A stretch of 64,000 nucleotides of DNA. It comes from Lachnoclostridium sp. An181 (GTDB lineage: Bacteria > Bacillota > Clostridia > Lachnospirales > Lachnospiraceae). Within the stretch, counting starts at the first letter, position 1. Every line of letters starts with the position of its first letter. The notes under the pieces were generated by a model, which saw only the letters and a list, made by a program, of their open reading frames with translations, made no database searches and had not been told where the DNA came from. Location: NCBI RefSeq assembly GCF_002160325.1, contig NZ_NFKJ01000003.1:62001-126000 (forward strand). Reading direction: 5' to 3'. The translations under genes and the position numbers were made by a program. Shown one piece after another: positions 48,846 to 58,417 of the stretch.

Positions 48846-50516
48846 TTATACATTCACATCCATAATGATCGGAAGAATCATAGGTTTTCTCTTTGTCCTC
48901 TTCCAGATAAAATCATTCATCGTATCACGGATTGCATTTTTAATCTTACTCCAGTCTGCATTCCGGTTTCTAAGACAGTCCTCAAGCGTATTGTATAGCA
49001 CCTGTCTTGCCTCCTCCATCAGACTTTCGGACTCTCTGACATAGACAAATCCCCTGGACACAATGTCCGGCCCCGCCAAAAGTCTGTTTGTCCCCTTTTC
49101 CAAAGTGAGCACAACGATCAGGATTCCATCTTCTGCCAAATGCTGCCTGTCTCTCAGTACGATATTTCCGACATCTCCGACACCAAGTCCATCTACGAGG
49201 ATTGCTCCGGTGTGTACTTTATCCACGACTTTTGCGCTGTCCTGGGAAAGCTCGATCACATCCCCTGACTGTAGGATAAAAATATTCTCCTTCGGAATAC
49301 CAAGTGACTGGGCAATCCCTGCATTTGCCTTCAAATGCCTGTACTCTCCGTGAGCCGGGATCGCATATTTCGGTTTGATCAAAGAATAGATCAGTTTCAA
49401 CTCCTCCTGACATGCATGTCCGGACACATGGGCATCCTGAAAGATAACATCAGCCCCTTTCTGGGAAAGCTCATTGATCACGCGTGATACTGCTTTTTCA
49501 TTTCCTGGAATCGGGTTGGAGCTGAAGATAACAGTGTCTCCCGGCTTGATCGTCACTTTTTTATGCACATCCGCAGCCATCCTGGAAAGGGCAGCCATAG
49601 ACTCGCCTTGGCTTCCCGTTGTGATAATCACTGTCTTTTCGTCCGGATAATTTCTAAGCTGGTCAATGTCGATCAATGTCTTGTCCGGAATCTGCAGATA
49701 TCCAAGTTCTGATGCCGTGGAGATGATGTTCACCATACTTCTTCCCTCAACAACCACTTTTCTGTCGTATTTGTACGCCGAATTTATGATCTGCTGCACA
49801 CGGTCTACATTGGATGCAAATGTGGCAATGATGATCCTCGTGTTTCTGTGCTCCGAAAAGATATTGTCAAAGGTTCTTCCAACCGTGCGTTCAGACATGG
49901 TAAATCCTGGTCTCTCCGCATTGGTACTGTCGGACATCAGTGCCAGAACACCCTTTTTCCCAATCTCTGCAAAGCGCTGCAGATCAATGGCATCGCCGAA
50001 TACCGGCGTATAGTCCACTTTAAAATCCCCTGTGTGAACGACAATTCCAGCCGGAGAATAGATGGCAAGCGCCGATGCATCCTGAATACTGTGGTTTGTC
50101 TTGATAAACTCAATTCGGAACTGTCCAAGATTGATGGACTGTCCGTGGCGCACAACCTTTCTTCTTGTGCTGCGCATCAGGTTGTGCTCTTTGAGCTTAT
50201 TCTCAATGATCCCCATTGTCAGTTTTGTCGTATAGATCGGCACATTGAGCTCTTTTAAAATATACGGCAGTGCGCCGATGTGGTCCTCGTGCCCGTGGGT
50301 GATGACAAATCCTTTCACTTTTTCTACATTGTCTTTTAAATACGTGATATCCGGTATAACTAAATCTACTCCAAGCATATCGTCCTGTGGAAATGCAAGA
50401 CCGCAGTCCACGACAATAATACTGTCTTCGTATTCAAAGGCAGTAATGTTCATTCCTATCTGTTCCAGTCCGCCCAAAGGAATGATTCTCAATTTTGAAT
50501 TGTTTCCTTTTCTCAA
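48846..50516 (-). CDS. rnj: Ribonuclease J
   Basis: 556 residues. Metallo-beta-lactamase fold with HGHEDHIGALP zinc motif (about 75), beta-CASP domain with VVEGRSM and SGHACQEELK-region His, and C-terminal linker domain. RNase J has 5'-3' exo and endonuclease activity in mRNA turnover and rRNA maturation. The start codon is TTG at 50516, 7 nt after GGAGG; no better ATG is close. Confidence 0.95.
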   Translation of the reverse strand: MRKGNNSKLRIIPLGGLEQIGMNITAFEYEDSIIVVDCGLAFPQDDMLGVDLVIPDITYLKDNVEKVKGFVITHGHEDHIGALPYILKELNVPIYTTKLTMGIIENKLKEHNLMRSTRRKVVRHGQSINLGQFRIEFIKTNHSIQDASALAIYSPAGIVVHTGDFKVDYTPVFGDAIDLQRFAEIGKKGVLALMSDSTNAERPGFTMSERTVGRTFDNIFSEHRNTRIIIATFASNVDRVQQIINSAYKYDRKVVVEGRSMVNIISTASELGYLQIPDKTLIDIDQLRNYPDEKTVIITTGSQGESMAALSRMAADVHKKVTIKPGDTVIFSSNPIPGNEKAVSRVINELSQKGADVIFQDAHVSGHACQEELKLIYSLIKPKYAIPAHGEYRHLKANAGIAQSLGIPKENIFILQSGDVIELSQDSAKVVDKVHTGAILVDGLGVGDVGNIVLRDRQHLAEDGILIVVLTLEKGTNRLLAGPDIVSRGFVYVRESESLMEEARQVLYNTLEDCLRNRNADWSKIKNAIRDTMNDFIWKRTKRKPMILPIIMDVNV

Positions 50517-50746
50517 AACTACACCTCCATAAATCTAACTCTTCCGCACATTTTGTTTTACTACATGCAATGTCAGCGGGTCTACCTATCCGCATTTTTA
50601 AGGAAATCCTGACTCTGTCCGTCCTCTTTTTCTCCTCAGTACTGCAAATCCGGATGATACTCCCCGACATGGCTCGTCTATTGCAACAGCCTTATGGCTT
50701 TTGTAATCTATCTTATATACGCAAAAGTTTCACTTCATTCTAATAC
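50517..50746 (-). other. Non-coding 230-nt region upstream of rnj
   Basis: No SD-supported ORF, no known riboswitch motif, no terminator. A short AGCC-ATA-AGGCT hairpin and several GC patches are visible on the minus strand. It may be a long structured 5' leader of rnj, a remnant of a lost gene or an unannotated RNA. Confidence 0.5.
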
Positions 50747-51004
50747 TTATAATTCAATTGTTGTGTCTTCCAAAAGTTCTTCAAACATCTTTGATACGGC
50801 CAATAATTCTGTGTCATCTTCAATAATCTCGTAAATACTGTCCCTGTCCTCATCTGTACTCGTATCTTTCAGGATCAGACATTCCGCTTCATCGTCTTCA
50901 GAATCTGAGACAAGAAGGTAAGAAACACCGTTGATCCTCGTCTGTTCCAGGACAAAAAACTCTGTTTCCTCTGTTCCGTCCAATACAAACTTAATCTTCT
51001 CCAT
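50747..51004 (-). CDS. DUF1292 protein (YrzB-like)
   Basis: 85 residues, very acidic, starting [23 protein letters not shown]1292 members sit in the ireB-ruvX-DUF1292 block throughout Firmicutes; function unknown. It overlaps ruvX by 14 nt. SD AAAGGAGA. Confidence 0.92.
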   Translation of the reverse strand: MEKIKFVLDGTEETEFFVLEQTRINGVSYLLVSDSEDDEAECLILKDTSTDEDRDSIYEIIEDDTELLAVSKMFEELLEDTTIEL

Positions 51005-51449
51005 GTTTTTCTCCTTTACGCTCATTGTCATGATATATGGAATCCAGATATCCCTGCAGAATAAACACTGCCGCAATCTTATCGATATATTTCTTGCGCT
51101 CTTCACGCCTTATACTGCTCTCGATCAAAGTTCTCTCTGCCTCCACCGTGGTCAGCCGTTCATCCCATAAAATCACTTCCAGCCCGGTACGCCTCTCCAG
51201 CATTTCCTTGAACTCCAGCGTACGTTTCGCGCGTTCTCCTATGTCGTTGTTCATATGCTTTGGAAAGCCGAGTACAATCTTCTCCACACTGTTTTCCTTT
51301 GCCAAACTCTCGATTCTGGCAAGGGTCTGGCGAAGTTTGTTCTCCGCTTTTCTCACAATCGTCTCAACAGCCTGCGCTGTAATTCCCAGCGGGTCACTTA
51401 TCGCCACTCCCACTGTCTTTGTCCCGTAATCAAGTCCAAGTACTCTCAT
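50991..51449 (-). CDS. ruvX: Holliday junction resolvase RuvX/YqgF
   Basis: 152 residues with RNase H-like fold. [15 protein letters not shown] at the N-terminus holds the first acidic residue; [15 protein letters not shown] and WDERLTT the others. Works in 16S rRNA 5' processing in E. coli; a resolvase role is inferred from fold. Follows ireB by 3 nt. Confidence 0.93.
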   Translation of the reverse strand: MRVLGLDYGTKTVGVAISDPLGITAQAVETIVRKAENKLRQTLARIESLAKENSVEKIVLGFPKHMNNDIGERAKRTLEFKEMLERRTGLEVILWDERLTTVEAERTLIESSIRREERKKYIDKIAAVFILQGYLDSIYHDNERKGEKHGED

Positions 51450-51452
51450 CTT

Positions 51453-51716
51453 CTATTTCCAGCCCTGGTTCTTGATATATTCTTTGAGCATCTCCTCTAC
51501 CAGTTCATCTCGCTCCACCTTCATAATCAGACTTCTGGCTCCGTTATGACTTGTAATGTACGTCGGGTCTCCGGACATGATGTATCCTACGATTTGATTT
51601 ACTGGATTATAACCTTTTTCCCTCAAAGCGCTGTATACAATCTCTAGAATATCCTTTGCCTGAATCTGAGGTGCCGGCTCAACTTTAAAAAATTGTGTAT
51701 TGCTTAAATCTTTCAT
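51453..51716 (-). CDS. ireB: IreB family regulatory phosphoprotein
   Basis: 87 residues of UPF0297. Sequence contains [20 protein letters not shown] and [14 protein letters not shown], the family signature. In Enterococcus IreB is phosphorylated by the PASTA kinase IreK and affects cephalosporin tolerance. First gene of ireB-ruvX-DUF1292. The ATG is preceded by a weak site. Confidence 0.94.
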   Translation of the reverse strand: MKDLSNTQFFKVEPAPQIQAKDILEIVYSALREKGYNPVNQIVGYIMSGDPTYITSHNGARSLIMKVERDELVEEMLKEYIKNQGWK

Positions 51717-51748
51717 CTGCTCACGTCCTTCTATCTACTTTCCATTTC

Positions 51749-51777
51749 ATTCTAATATAACTAGTTATAAAATTCAA
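51749..51777 (-). promoter_or_regulatory. Promoter of ireB-ruvX-DUF1292
   Basis: TTGAAT (51772-51777) and TAGAAT (51749-51754) with a 17-nt spacer; the -35 overlaps the mtaB stop. Confidence 0.65.
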
Positions 51778-53072
51778 TGTATAATTTGTAAACGATTTTC
51801 AAGCGTCATTTTTACTATTTTATTCCTGATATCCTCATCTGACTCAAGGAACACCTTCATATATTCCTTTGTGTGTCCGACAAATCCTTTCTTCCCTTCG
51901 TGGACAATCTCCTCCTCCACAAGGACCTCCACCTCTTTCCCAAGCCAGGCATCCTCGTATTTTTGGCGTTTTTCCCTGTCCATGGCAAGCATTTCATTAC
52001 TTCTTTTTGTCTTTATCTGCTCATCGATCTGACCTTCCATGGCCGCAGCTTTCGTACCCTGTCTTTTGGAGTATTTGAAAATGTGTGTTTCATAGAAATC
52101 AATGCCGTCCACAAAAGCCTTCGTCTGGGCAAATTCTTCCTCGCTCTCCTGAGGGAACCCTACGATGATATCGGTAGTAAGGGCTGGATTTTCAAAATAC
52201 TTTCTGAGCAATGTGCATTTTTCTCTAAACTCTTCCGCTGTATATTTGCGGTTCATGCGCTTCAAGGTGGCATTGGAGCCGCTCTGCAAGGACAGATGAA
52301 AATGCGGACAGAACTTAGGAAGCCCAGAAATCGTTTTTGCAAACTCCTCAGTGATGATTCTTGGCTCCAAAGATCCAAGCCGGATTCTTTCAATTCCCTC
52401 AATCTTATGCACTGCCAATATCAAACCAAGAAGGTCCGTTTTTTCCTGCTCAAAATCCACGCCATAGGAACTCAAATGGATTCCTGTCAAAACAACTTCT
52501 TTATATCCATTTTCCGCCAGGTCTTTGATCTCGTCCACCACATCGCCGGCTGTCCTGCTTCTGACTCTTCCTCTGGCATATGGGATGATACAGTAACTGC
52601 AGAACTGATTGCACCCATCCTGTACTTTGATATATGCCCTTGTGTGCTCTCTTGTTCTTGTCAGGCGCATGCCCTCATACTCCTGTGTGTGGTTGATATC
52701 AATGACTTCCGTTATCTTCTCCCCGCAGCGCTCCTCATACTCCTTAAGCACTTCTACGATATTCTTTTTCTTATTATTGCCAATAACAATGTCAATGCAT
52801 TCATCGATCTGCCCATTTTCTTCGGCTGCCTGTACATAGCATCCTGCCGCCACAACAATTGCTTCCGGATTTTTCTTTTTTGCCCGGTGAAGCATCTGCC
52901 TTGACTTTCTGTCCGCCATATTGGTCACAGTACAGGTATTGATGATATAAACATCTGCTTCCTCCTGAAACGGCACGATCTCATAGCCGGCACGTTCCAG
53001 CAGCTCCTGCATGGCCTCTGTCTCATAGGCGTTTACTTTACATCCTAAATTATGCAATGCTGCTCTTTTCAT
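51774..53072 (-). CDS. mtaB: tRNA (t6A37) methylthiotransferase MtaB
   Basis: 432 residues. N-terminal UPF0004 domain with cysteines in LGCKVNAYE, INTCTVT and AAGCYVQ; radical SAM motif CNQFCSYC (about 150); C-terminal TRAM domain (about 365-430). It adds methylthio to t6A37 to give ms2t6A in ANN-decoding tRNAs. ATG 53072 has AGAAGGG upstream; the frame extends to 53099 without SD. Confidence 0.94.
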   Translation of the reverse strand: MKRAALHNLGCKVNAYETEAMQELLERAGYEIVPFQEEADVYIINTCTVTNMADRKSRQMLHRAKKKNPEAIVVAAGCYVQAAEENGQIDECIDIVIGNNKKKNIVEVLKEYEERCGEKITEVIDINHTQEYEGMRLTRTREHTRAYIKVQDGCNQFCSYCIIPYARGRVRSRTAGDVVDEIKDLAENGYKEVVLTGIHLSSYGVDFEQEKTDLLGLILAVHKIEGIERIRLGSLEPRIITEEFAKTISGLPKFCPHFHLSLQSGSNATLKRMNRKYTAEEFREKCTLLRKYFENPALTTDIIVGFPQESEEEFAQTKAFVDGIDFYETHIFKYSKRQGTKAAAMEGQIDEQIKTKRSNEMLAMDREKRQKYEDAWLGKEVEVLVEEEIVHEGKKGFVGHTKEYMKVFLESDEDIRNKIVKMTLENRLQIIH

Positions 53073-53146
53073 TTTTTCCCTTCTTTCTGCTGTCACCATT
53101 TATCGAAATTAACGAAAAACAAAAGCTTGTTTCGTCATTTTGTTTC

Positions 53147-53175
53147 TTGACTTTTATATACGCTCACCGTAAGAT
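53147..53175 (+). promoter_or_regulatory. Promoter of the HPr-like gene
   Basis: TTGACT (53147-53152) and TAAGAT (53170-53175) with a 17-nt spacer on the plus strand. Confidence 0.65.
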
Positions 53176-53214
53176 ATAAATATAATTACAAATAATCTTA
53201 AGGAGGGTTTTCCA

Positions 53215-53451
53215 ATGAAAACAGTTACAATTTCTTTAAATTCTATCGAAAATGTAAAATCATTTGTAAACACAATTACGAAATACGACTCTGATTTTGA
53301 CTTGGTTTCCGGCAGATACGTTATTGACGCAAAATCTATCATGGGTATCTTCAGCCTTGACCTCGCAAAACCAATCACATTGAACATTTATGCAAAGAGT
53401 GATATCGACGAAATTATGGAGGCTTTAAAACCTTACATTGTTGAGGCGTAA
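53215..53451 (+). CDS. HPr-like protein lacking the phosphorylatable histidine
   Basis: 78 residues. Region DAKSIMGIFSLDLAKP keeps the HPr regulatory serine region (Ser46, KSIMG), but the GxHARPA active-site loop is replaced by SLNSIENVKSFVN and contains no His. It cannot act as the PTS phosphocarrier. Bacillus Crh is the known precedent of an HPr paralogue with lost His15 and kept Ser46, acting with CcpA. SD AAGGAGGG, own promoter and terminator, plus strand, no PTS genes beside it. Confidence 0.9.
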   Translation: MKTVTISLNSIENVKSFVNTITKYDSDFDLVSGRYVIDAKSIMGIFSLDLAKPITLNIYAKSDIDEIMEALKPYIVEA

Positions 53452-53478
53452 AATTTATTGCATTTTCATGAATAAAGT

Positions 53479-53515
53479 CATCCTATTTAAAAATAGGATG
53501 GCTCTATTTTTTTCT
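53479..53515 (+). terminator. Terminator after the HPr-like gene
   Basis: CATCCTATTT-AA-AAATAGGATG stem, with flanking weak pairs, then a run of Ts at 53507-53513. May also stop thiI transcripts from the other side. Confidence 0.8.
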
Positions 53516-53519
53516 GTCT

Positions 53520-54701
53520 CTATTCAATTACTATTCTCTCGGTTGTCTCGATCGCAGTCTTCACAAGCTCATCAATCTTTTCGGTAAGTTTTTCCTCTGA
53601 ACGGCGGATCACATTTACATTCGGTTTTGTCACCGGATGCTTGGCCACAAAGATTGTACAACAATCCTCGTATGGCTGAATGGACGTCTCGTACGTATTG
53701 ATCTTTTCAGATATTTCCACAATCTCCTGTTTGTCAAATCCGATCAAAGGGCGGTACACCGGAATCGTACACACATCGTTCGTGGCCATAAGGCTTTGCA
53801 TGGTCTGGCTTGCCACCTGGCCGATGCTCTCCCCTGTGATCAGACCAAGACATCCGCTCTCCTTTGCAAAATGTTCCGCTATGCGCATCATGTACCGGCG
53901 CATAATAATGGTCAGCTCATCGTGAGGGCATTCATCGTAAATGTAGAGCTGAATGTCTGTGAAATTCACGATATTTAGAGTGATCGGACCGGAATACTTT
54001 GCCACAAGTTTTGCCAGATCCACTACCTTTTGCTTTGCACGCTCACTCGTGTACGGCGGCGCATGGAAATAGGTTGCCTCCAATCCTACACCTCGCTTGG
54101 AGATCATATAACCAGCCACCGGGCTGTCAATACCGCCGGAGAGCAAAAGCATAGCCTTTCCGTTTGTCCCTACCGGCATCCCTCCAGGTCCCGGGATGAC
54201 CTCCGAGTATAGATACACCTCGTCGCGCACTTCCACATTGAGCAGTACATCTGGGTGATGGACGTCGACGCGGATTTCCGGGAATGCCTCCAGAATCGCC
54301 TCCCCTAAATCTCTGTTGATCTCCATAGAGTTTTTCGGATAGGTCTTTTTCTGCCTTCTGGACTCCACTTTAAAGGTAATGTTTTTGTCCGGATATGCCG
54401 CGTCCATATATGCCACCACATCTTTTTTCAGTTCCTCAAATCCCTTTTGCTCTACCTGAACGACCGGACAGATCCCCACAATCCCGAACACACATTTTAA
54501 TGCAGAAATCGCATCCTCATAGTCATAATATCCGTTCCAGTCTATATAGATGCGCCCCTGGGATTTGCGGACATGGAAACTGCCCTCCACGTCTTTGAGC
54601 GCATATTTAATCTGGCGCACAAGCGCATCCTCAAACAGGTAGCGGTTCTTTCCTTTAATTCCAATCTCTCCGTATTTTATCAAAAAAGCCTGATATGTCA
54701 T
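53520..54701 (-). CDS. thiI: tRNA 4-thiouridine synthase ThiI
   Basis: 393 residues. N-terminal ferredoxin-like and THUMP domains (about 1-165), PP-loop ATPase motif LLSGGIDSPVAGY (about 182-194). No C-terminal rhodanese domain, as in most Firmicutes. It adenylates U8 of tRNA and inserts sulfur received from the cysteine desulfurase encoded just upstream. Confidence 0.95.
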   Translation of the reverse strand: MTYQAFLIKYGEIGIKGKNRYLFEDALVRQIKYALKDVEGSFHVRKSQGRIYIDWNGYYDYEDAISALKCVFGIVGICPVVQVEQKGFEELKKDVVAYMDAAYPDKNITFKVESRRQKKTYPKNSMEINRDLGEAILEAFPEIRVDVHHPDVLLNVEVRDEVYLYSEVIPGPGGMPVGTNGKAMLLLSGGIDSPVAGYMISKRGVGLEATYFHAPPYTSERAKQKVVDLAKLVAKYSGPITLNIVNFTDIQLYIYDECPHDELTIIMRRYMMRIAEHFAKESGCLGLITGESIGQVASQTMQSLMATNDVCTIPVYRPLIGFDKQEIVEISEKINTYETSIQPYEDCCTIFVAKHPVTKPNVNVIRRSEEKLTEKIDELVKTAIETTERIVIE

Positions 54702-54736
54702 TTTGATTTATCCTTTCTATCCCTCTTGGACTTCTT

Positions 54737-55891
54737 TTACCGTCTGGAATAACGACGTAACATTGGTACCAAATTATACAGCGTCTTCAGCGTATAGTCA
54801 ATCTCTTCCTCTGTGGTAAATTCAGACATACTGAAACGCAACGTCGCATCCAGGAATTCCCTTCTCGTTCCAATCCCCTTTAACACCCCGCTTATCTGCG
54901 GATGGTTAGATGCACATGCGGACCCTGATGACACATAAATCCCCTGATCTTCCAGCGCGTGCAAAAGAACTTCGCTGCGCACTCCCATGAATCCTACGCT
55001 GATGATATGCGGTGCGCTTGTGTCATCATACAGTCCATGGATCGCAGTATACGGAATCCTTTTGATCCCTTCAACAAACTTTCCTTTCAGTTTTCTCATA
55101 ACAGCTACCTTTTCTTCCAGTCCGGTATAAATTTCCTTTGCCGCCATACCAAGTCCCGCGATCCCAGGAACATTCTCCGTACCGGATCGGATGTTGTGCT
55201 GCTGCTCTCCTCCAAACACGATCGGTTTGATCTTCACCCTTTCATCAATATAGAGTGCCCCGATTCCTTTTGGACCATGAATCTTATGCCCGCTTAAGGA
55301 GAGCATGTCAATGCCTTCCCTTTTCGGAAAAATTCTGTATTTTCCATATCCCTGTACTGCGTCCACATGGAACAGGATATTTTTATTATAATTTTTAATC
55401 ACCCGGGCTGCCTCCTGTATCGGCTGTACAGCTCCAACCTCATTGTTCACATACATGATGGATACCAAAACGGTGTCCTCACAAAGTGCATCTCTTAAGG
55501 CATCCAGCCGTACTCTCCCGTACTGATCCACAGGCAAAAACGTAACCCGGTATCCCTGCTCTTCCATATATTGCATGGTATTTAAAACAGCCGGATGTTC
55601 AATCGATGTTGTGATAAGATGTTTTCCGGCTCTCTTATTGGCCCTTGCAACTCCCCTGATAGCCAGATTGTCACTCTCTGTTCCCCCAGAAGTAAAAAAA
55701 ATCTCCTTGTCCTGCACCTTCAGCGACTTTGCAAGAACGGATCTTGCTTCTTTGACATATTTTTCTGCAACCACGCCTTTTCTGTGCATGGAGGACGGAT
55801 TTCCGTAATCTTCACACATCACTTTCCCTACAATGTCCCGTACACTGTCATAACATTTTGTTGTGGCCGAATTATCTAAATAAACCTCCAT
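54737..55891 (-). CDS. nifS: Cysteine desulfurase (NifS-type, ThiI partner)
   Basis: 384 residues, PLP-dependent. PLP lysine in SLSGHKIHGPKG (about 205), active Cys in SSGSACASN (about 326). MEVYLDNSATTKCYDSVRDI start. Gives persulfide sulfur; placement 35 nt upstream of thiI indicates the NifZ/YrvO-like role in tRNA thiolation. Confidence 0.94.
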   Translation of the reverse strand: MEVYLDNSATTKCYDSVRDIVGKVMCEDYGNPSSMHRKGVVAEKYVKEARSVLAKSLKVQDKEIFFTSGGTESDNLAIRGVARANKRAGKHLITTSIEHPAVLNTMQYMEEQGYRVTFLPVDQYGRVRLDALRDALCEDTVLVSIMYVNNEVGAVQPIQEAARVIKNYNKNILFHVDAVQGYGKYRIFPKREGIDMLSLSGHKIHGPKGIGALYIDERVKIKPIVFGGEQQHNIRSGTENVPGIAGLGMAAKEIYTGLEEKVAVMRKLKGKFVEGIKRIPYTAIHGLYDDTSAPHIISVGFMGVRSEVLLHALEDQGIYVSSGSACASNHPQISGVLKGIGTRREFLDATLRFSMSEFTTEEEIDYTLKTLYNLVPMLRRYSRR

Positions 55892-55922
55892 AGGTATTCT
55901 CCTCTTTTTCCTCTTCTTTATT

Positions 55923-55950
55923 ACTATATGCTCCCGCCAACAAAGTGCAA
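55923..55950 (-). promoter_or_regulatory. Promoter of nifS-thiI
   Basis: TTGCAC (55945-55950) and TATAGT (55923-55928) with a 16-nt spacer. Confidence 0.55.
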
Positions 55951-55955
55951 CGGCC

Positions 55956-56696
55956 CTAGCGTCCTTCCAGACAGAACATCAAAATAGAGAGCACAGTAAG
56001 TCCTGCAGTCTCTGTGCGCAGGATCCTCTTTCCCAGGGTAATGACCTGCGCCCCCGCCTCTTTGGCATCTTCCGCCTCTTTGGCATCAAATCCGCCCTCC
56101 GGCCCGATGAAGACTGCCACCGACTGTCCACTTTGAATGGTGGAGATCACTTCCCTTGTCCTTTCCATGCCTTCAGCTAGCTCATAAGGAAATAAAAATC
56201 TGTCCATTTCTTTTGCCAAGCTAAGCGCCTCTTTATAGCTCATCACAGGGCAGACCTTAGGGATCATCTGGCGCGCAGACTGTTTGGCCGCACTCTCGGC
56301 AATCATCTGCCAGCGCTCCACTTTCTTTTTGGCCTTTTTCTCGTCCAGTCTGACAACCGACCGTTTTGTTGCCACCGGGATGATCTCATGCACGCCAAGC
56401 TCCACAGCCTTCTGCACGATCCACTCCATCTTATCTCCTTTTGGTAGCCCCTGGAACAGGTAGATCTTTGCCGGAAGCTCCATATCCTCCGCCAGGATTT
56501 CTTTGATGGCTGCAAGTACTTTGCTTTCCTCTATCTTCTCAATTCTGCACAGATATCTCTGATTGTTGCCGTCACTGACATGAAGTTCTTCACCTTCCTT
56601 CATGCGCAGTACATTTTTGATGTGGTTCACATCATTCCCCTGTATTTCAATGGTTTGTCCCTGCACCTGATCTGGTGTCACAAAAAACTGATGCAT
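55956..56696 (-). CDS. rsmE: 16S rRNA m3U1498 methyltransferase RsmE
   Basis: 246 residues, SPOUT fold with N-terminal PUA-like domain. Knot motifs FIGPEGGFDAKE and LGKRILRTETA at the C-terminus; KSVVR/ATKRSVVRLD in the middle. ATG 56696 with AGGTG; 8 nt after prmA. Confidence 0.95.
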   Translation of the reverse strand: MHQFFVTPDQVQGQTIEIQGNDVNHIKNVLRMKEGEELHVSDGNNQRYLCRIEKIEESKVLAAIKEILAEDMELPAKIYLFQGLPKGDKMEWIVQKAVELGVHEIIPVATKRSVVRLDEKKAKKKVERWQMIAESAAKQSARQMIPKVCPVMSYKEALSLAKEMDRFLFPYELAEGMERTREVISTIQSGQSVAVFIGPEGGFDAKEAEDAKEAGAQVITLGKRILRTETAGLTVLSILMFCLEGR

Positions 56697-56704
56697 CTTT
56701 TCAC

Positions 56705-57655
56705 CTAATTCTTTCTCGCTGTCACAGATACCCATTCTCCTTGATGGTTCACTTCCAGAACCGTAAATCCTGATGCCTTGACAGCCTCCACAACCGTATC
56801 TTCCTTTTCCTGGATAATACCGCTTGTAATATAAATGCCTCCTTCTTTCAGATGACCAGCGACCACCGGAGTCAACGGCACAAGCACATCGGCCAGAATA
56901 TTTGCCACGACAATATCATAGCCGCAGCCAACCTTCTCCTGCACCTCTTCGTCGTCAATGATATTGCCGATCATCACCTCATATTGATTCTTTGCAATCC
57001 CATTTACCTCCATATTTTCATATGTGGCATCAATCGCACACGGATCAAGATCCGTCCCAACGGAATACGCTGCCCCGAATTTCAAAGCCAACATGCCAAG
57101 AATCCCGCTTCCGCAGCCAACATCCAAGATTTTTGTGGATGGCGTTGTATATTTTCTTATCTGACGGATACAAAGCTGGGTTGTCTCATGCATTCCGGTT
57201 CCAAACGCTGTACCTGGATCAATGTGTATGATCATTTTGTCCTCATCCTCAGGTTTTACATCTTCCCAGGACGGAATGATAAGGATGTCATCCACATAAA
57301 ACTGATGGAAATACTGTTTCCAGTTGTTCACCCAGTCCACATCCTCGGTCTTAGACTCCTCAATCGTACACTCTCCTACATCCATAAAAGAGGAAAGCTC
57401 CTCAAGCTCTCTTCTCACATCATCCAGAACTTTTTCCTTATCATCGTCCTCCTCCAGATAGAAACTGATATACGCTACTCCATCGTCAGGCTCTATCTCC
57501 GGGAGAATATCCACAAACATCTGCTCTTTGTCTTTTTGGGTGAGCGGGATTTTATCCTCAATCTCGATTCCCCCAATCCCAAGGTCCATAAGCACGGAAC
57601 TGACAAGATCCTCTGCCTTTGTCGTTGTCTTTAATCTGAATTTATACCATTTCAT
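56705..57655 (-). CDS. prmA: Ribosomal protein L11 methyltransferase PrmA
   Basis: 316 residues. N-terminal substrate domain MKWYKFRLKTTTKAEDLVSS, SAM motif DVGCGSGILGMLALK (about 177-191), VVANILADVL (NxLA motif). Trimethylates L11. Pairs with rsmE as usual in Firmicutes. SD GAGGTG. Confidence 0.95.
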   Translation of the reverse strand: MKWYKFRLKTTTKAEDLVSSVLMDLGIGGIEIEDKIPLTQKDKEQMFVDILPEIEPDDGVAYISFYLEEDDDKEKVLDDVRRELEELSSFMDVGECTIEESKTEDVDWVNNWKQYFHQFYVDDILIIPSWEDVKPEDEDKMIIHIDPGTAFGTGMHETTQLCIRQIRKYTTPSTKILDVGCGSGILGMLALKFGAAYSVGTDLDPCAIDATYENMEVNGIAKNQYEVMIGNIIDDEEVQEKVGCGYDIVVANILADVLVPLTPVVAGHLKEGGIYITSGIIQEKEDTVVEAVKASGFTVLEVNHQGEWVSVTARKN

Positions 57656-57684
57656 TTTCGTTCACCTCGTTTTAGTCTTTTACA

Positions 57685-57713
57685 AGTATAACAAATGACC
57701 GCCTAAAACGCAA
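57685..57713 (-). promoter_or_regulatory. Promoter of prmA-rsmE
   Basis: TTGCGT (57708-57713) and TATACT (57685-57690) with a 17-nt spacer, right after the mntP stop. Confidence 0.6.
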
Positions 57714-58283
57714 TCAGGACAGGAAACCCAAATGTTCAAGAAGAATCTTTAAGCCGATCAAAATAAGAATGACTCCCCCGAACAGTTCTGCCCTGCTTTC
57801 ATACCTGTTTCCGAATACATGTCCGATTTTCACACCTGCCATGGAAATCATGAATGTTGTCACACCGATGAAACTGACAGCCGGAATAATATCCACATTC
57901 AAAAATGCAAATGTCACGCCCACAGCCAAAGCATCAATGCTTGTTGCAACTGCAAGTCCTAACATGGTTTTCACATCCAGCTTTTCTTCATTGCAGACGC
58001 AGTCCTCTTCCCCTGAGAGTGCCTCCTTTATCATGTTTCCACCAATACATCCCAAAAGGATGAACGCGATCCAATGATCAACAGAAGTGATCACATCTTT
58101 AAATTGAACTCCAAGAAGGTATCCCAAAAGTGGCATGCCGGCCTGAAAAACACCAAAATAAATACCCACGATCCCAGACTTTTTCCATGTACATTGTTTC
58201 ATAGAGAGTCCTTTGCATATGGACACGGCAAATGCGTCCATAGAAAGTCCTACTGCAATCAGAAATAATTCAATAATCCCCAT
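57714..58283 (-). CDS. mntP: Manganese efflux pump MntP
   Basis: 189 residues, six membrane segments. Conserved [13 protein letters not shown] (TM1) and [12 protein letters not shown] (TM4) repeat motifs with metal-ligand Asp residues. Exports Mn2+. SD GGAGGA. Under an Mn2+ riboswitch. Confidence 0.94.
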   Translation of the reverse strand: MGIIELFLIAVGLSMDAFAVSICKGLSMKQCTWKKSGIVGIYFGVFQAGMPLLGYLLGVQFKDVITSVDHWIAFILLGCIGGNMIKEALSGEEDCVCNEEKLDVKTMLGLAVATSIDALAVGVTFAFLNVDIIPAVSFIGVTTFMISMAGVKIGHVFGNRYESRAELFGGVILILIGLKILLEHLGFLS

Positions 58284-58360
58284 GTCTTCCTCCGTTCTTT
58301 CCGGCAAGACCTGCACTGCTCTTTTCTTAGTATTTTTAAGTTATACTTCCAATTAACGAT

Positions 58361-58417
58361 AAAAAAACTTATCCACAGTGGGCAGAAAAAGTCTCTGCCT
58401 TCACCATGGATAAGTCT
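58361..58417 (-). terminator. Riboswitch-controlled terminator of mntP
   Basis: Outer stem ACTTATCCA / TGGATAAGT (58407-58415 with 58367-58375), inner GGCAGAGA…TCTGCC hairpin, then TTTTTTT on the minus strand. Its 5' arm overlaps the 3' side of aptamer P1. Confidence 0.88.

Noticed and set aside
50434-50670. 78-codon minus-strand frame overlapping the rnj start
   Set aside because: No SD before its ATG, overlaps the rnj start by 83 nt and shows no family resemblance; left as non-coding leader.
53108-53136. Imperfect palindrome between mtaB and the HPr-like gene
   Set aside because: The repeat around AAGCTT is broken and A/T-rich; it is as likely to be chance as an operator.
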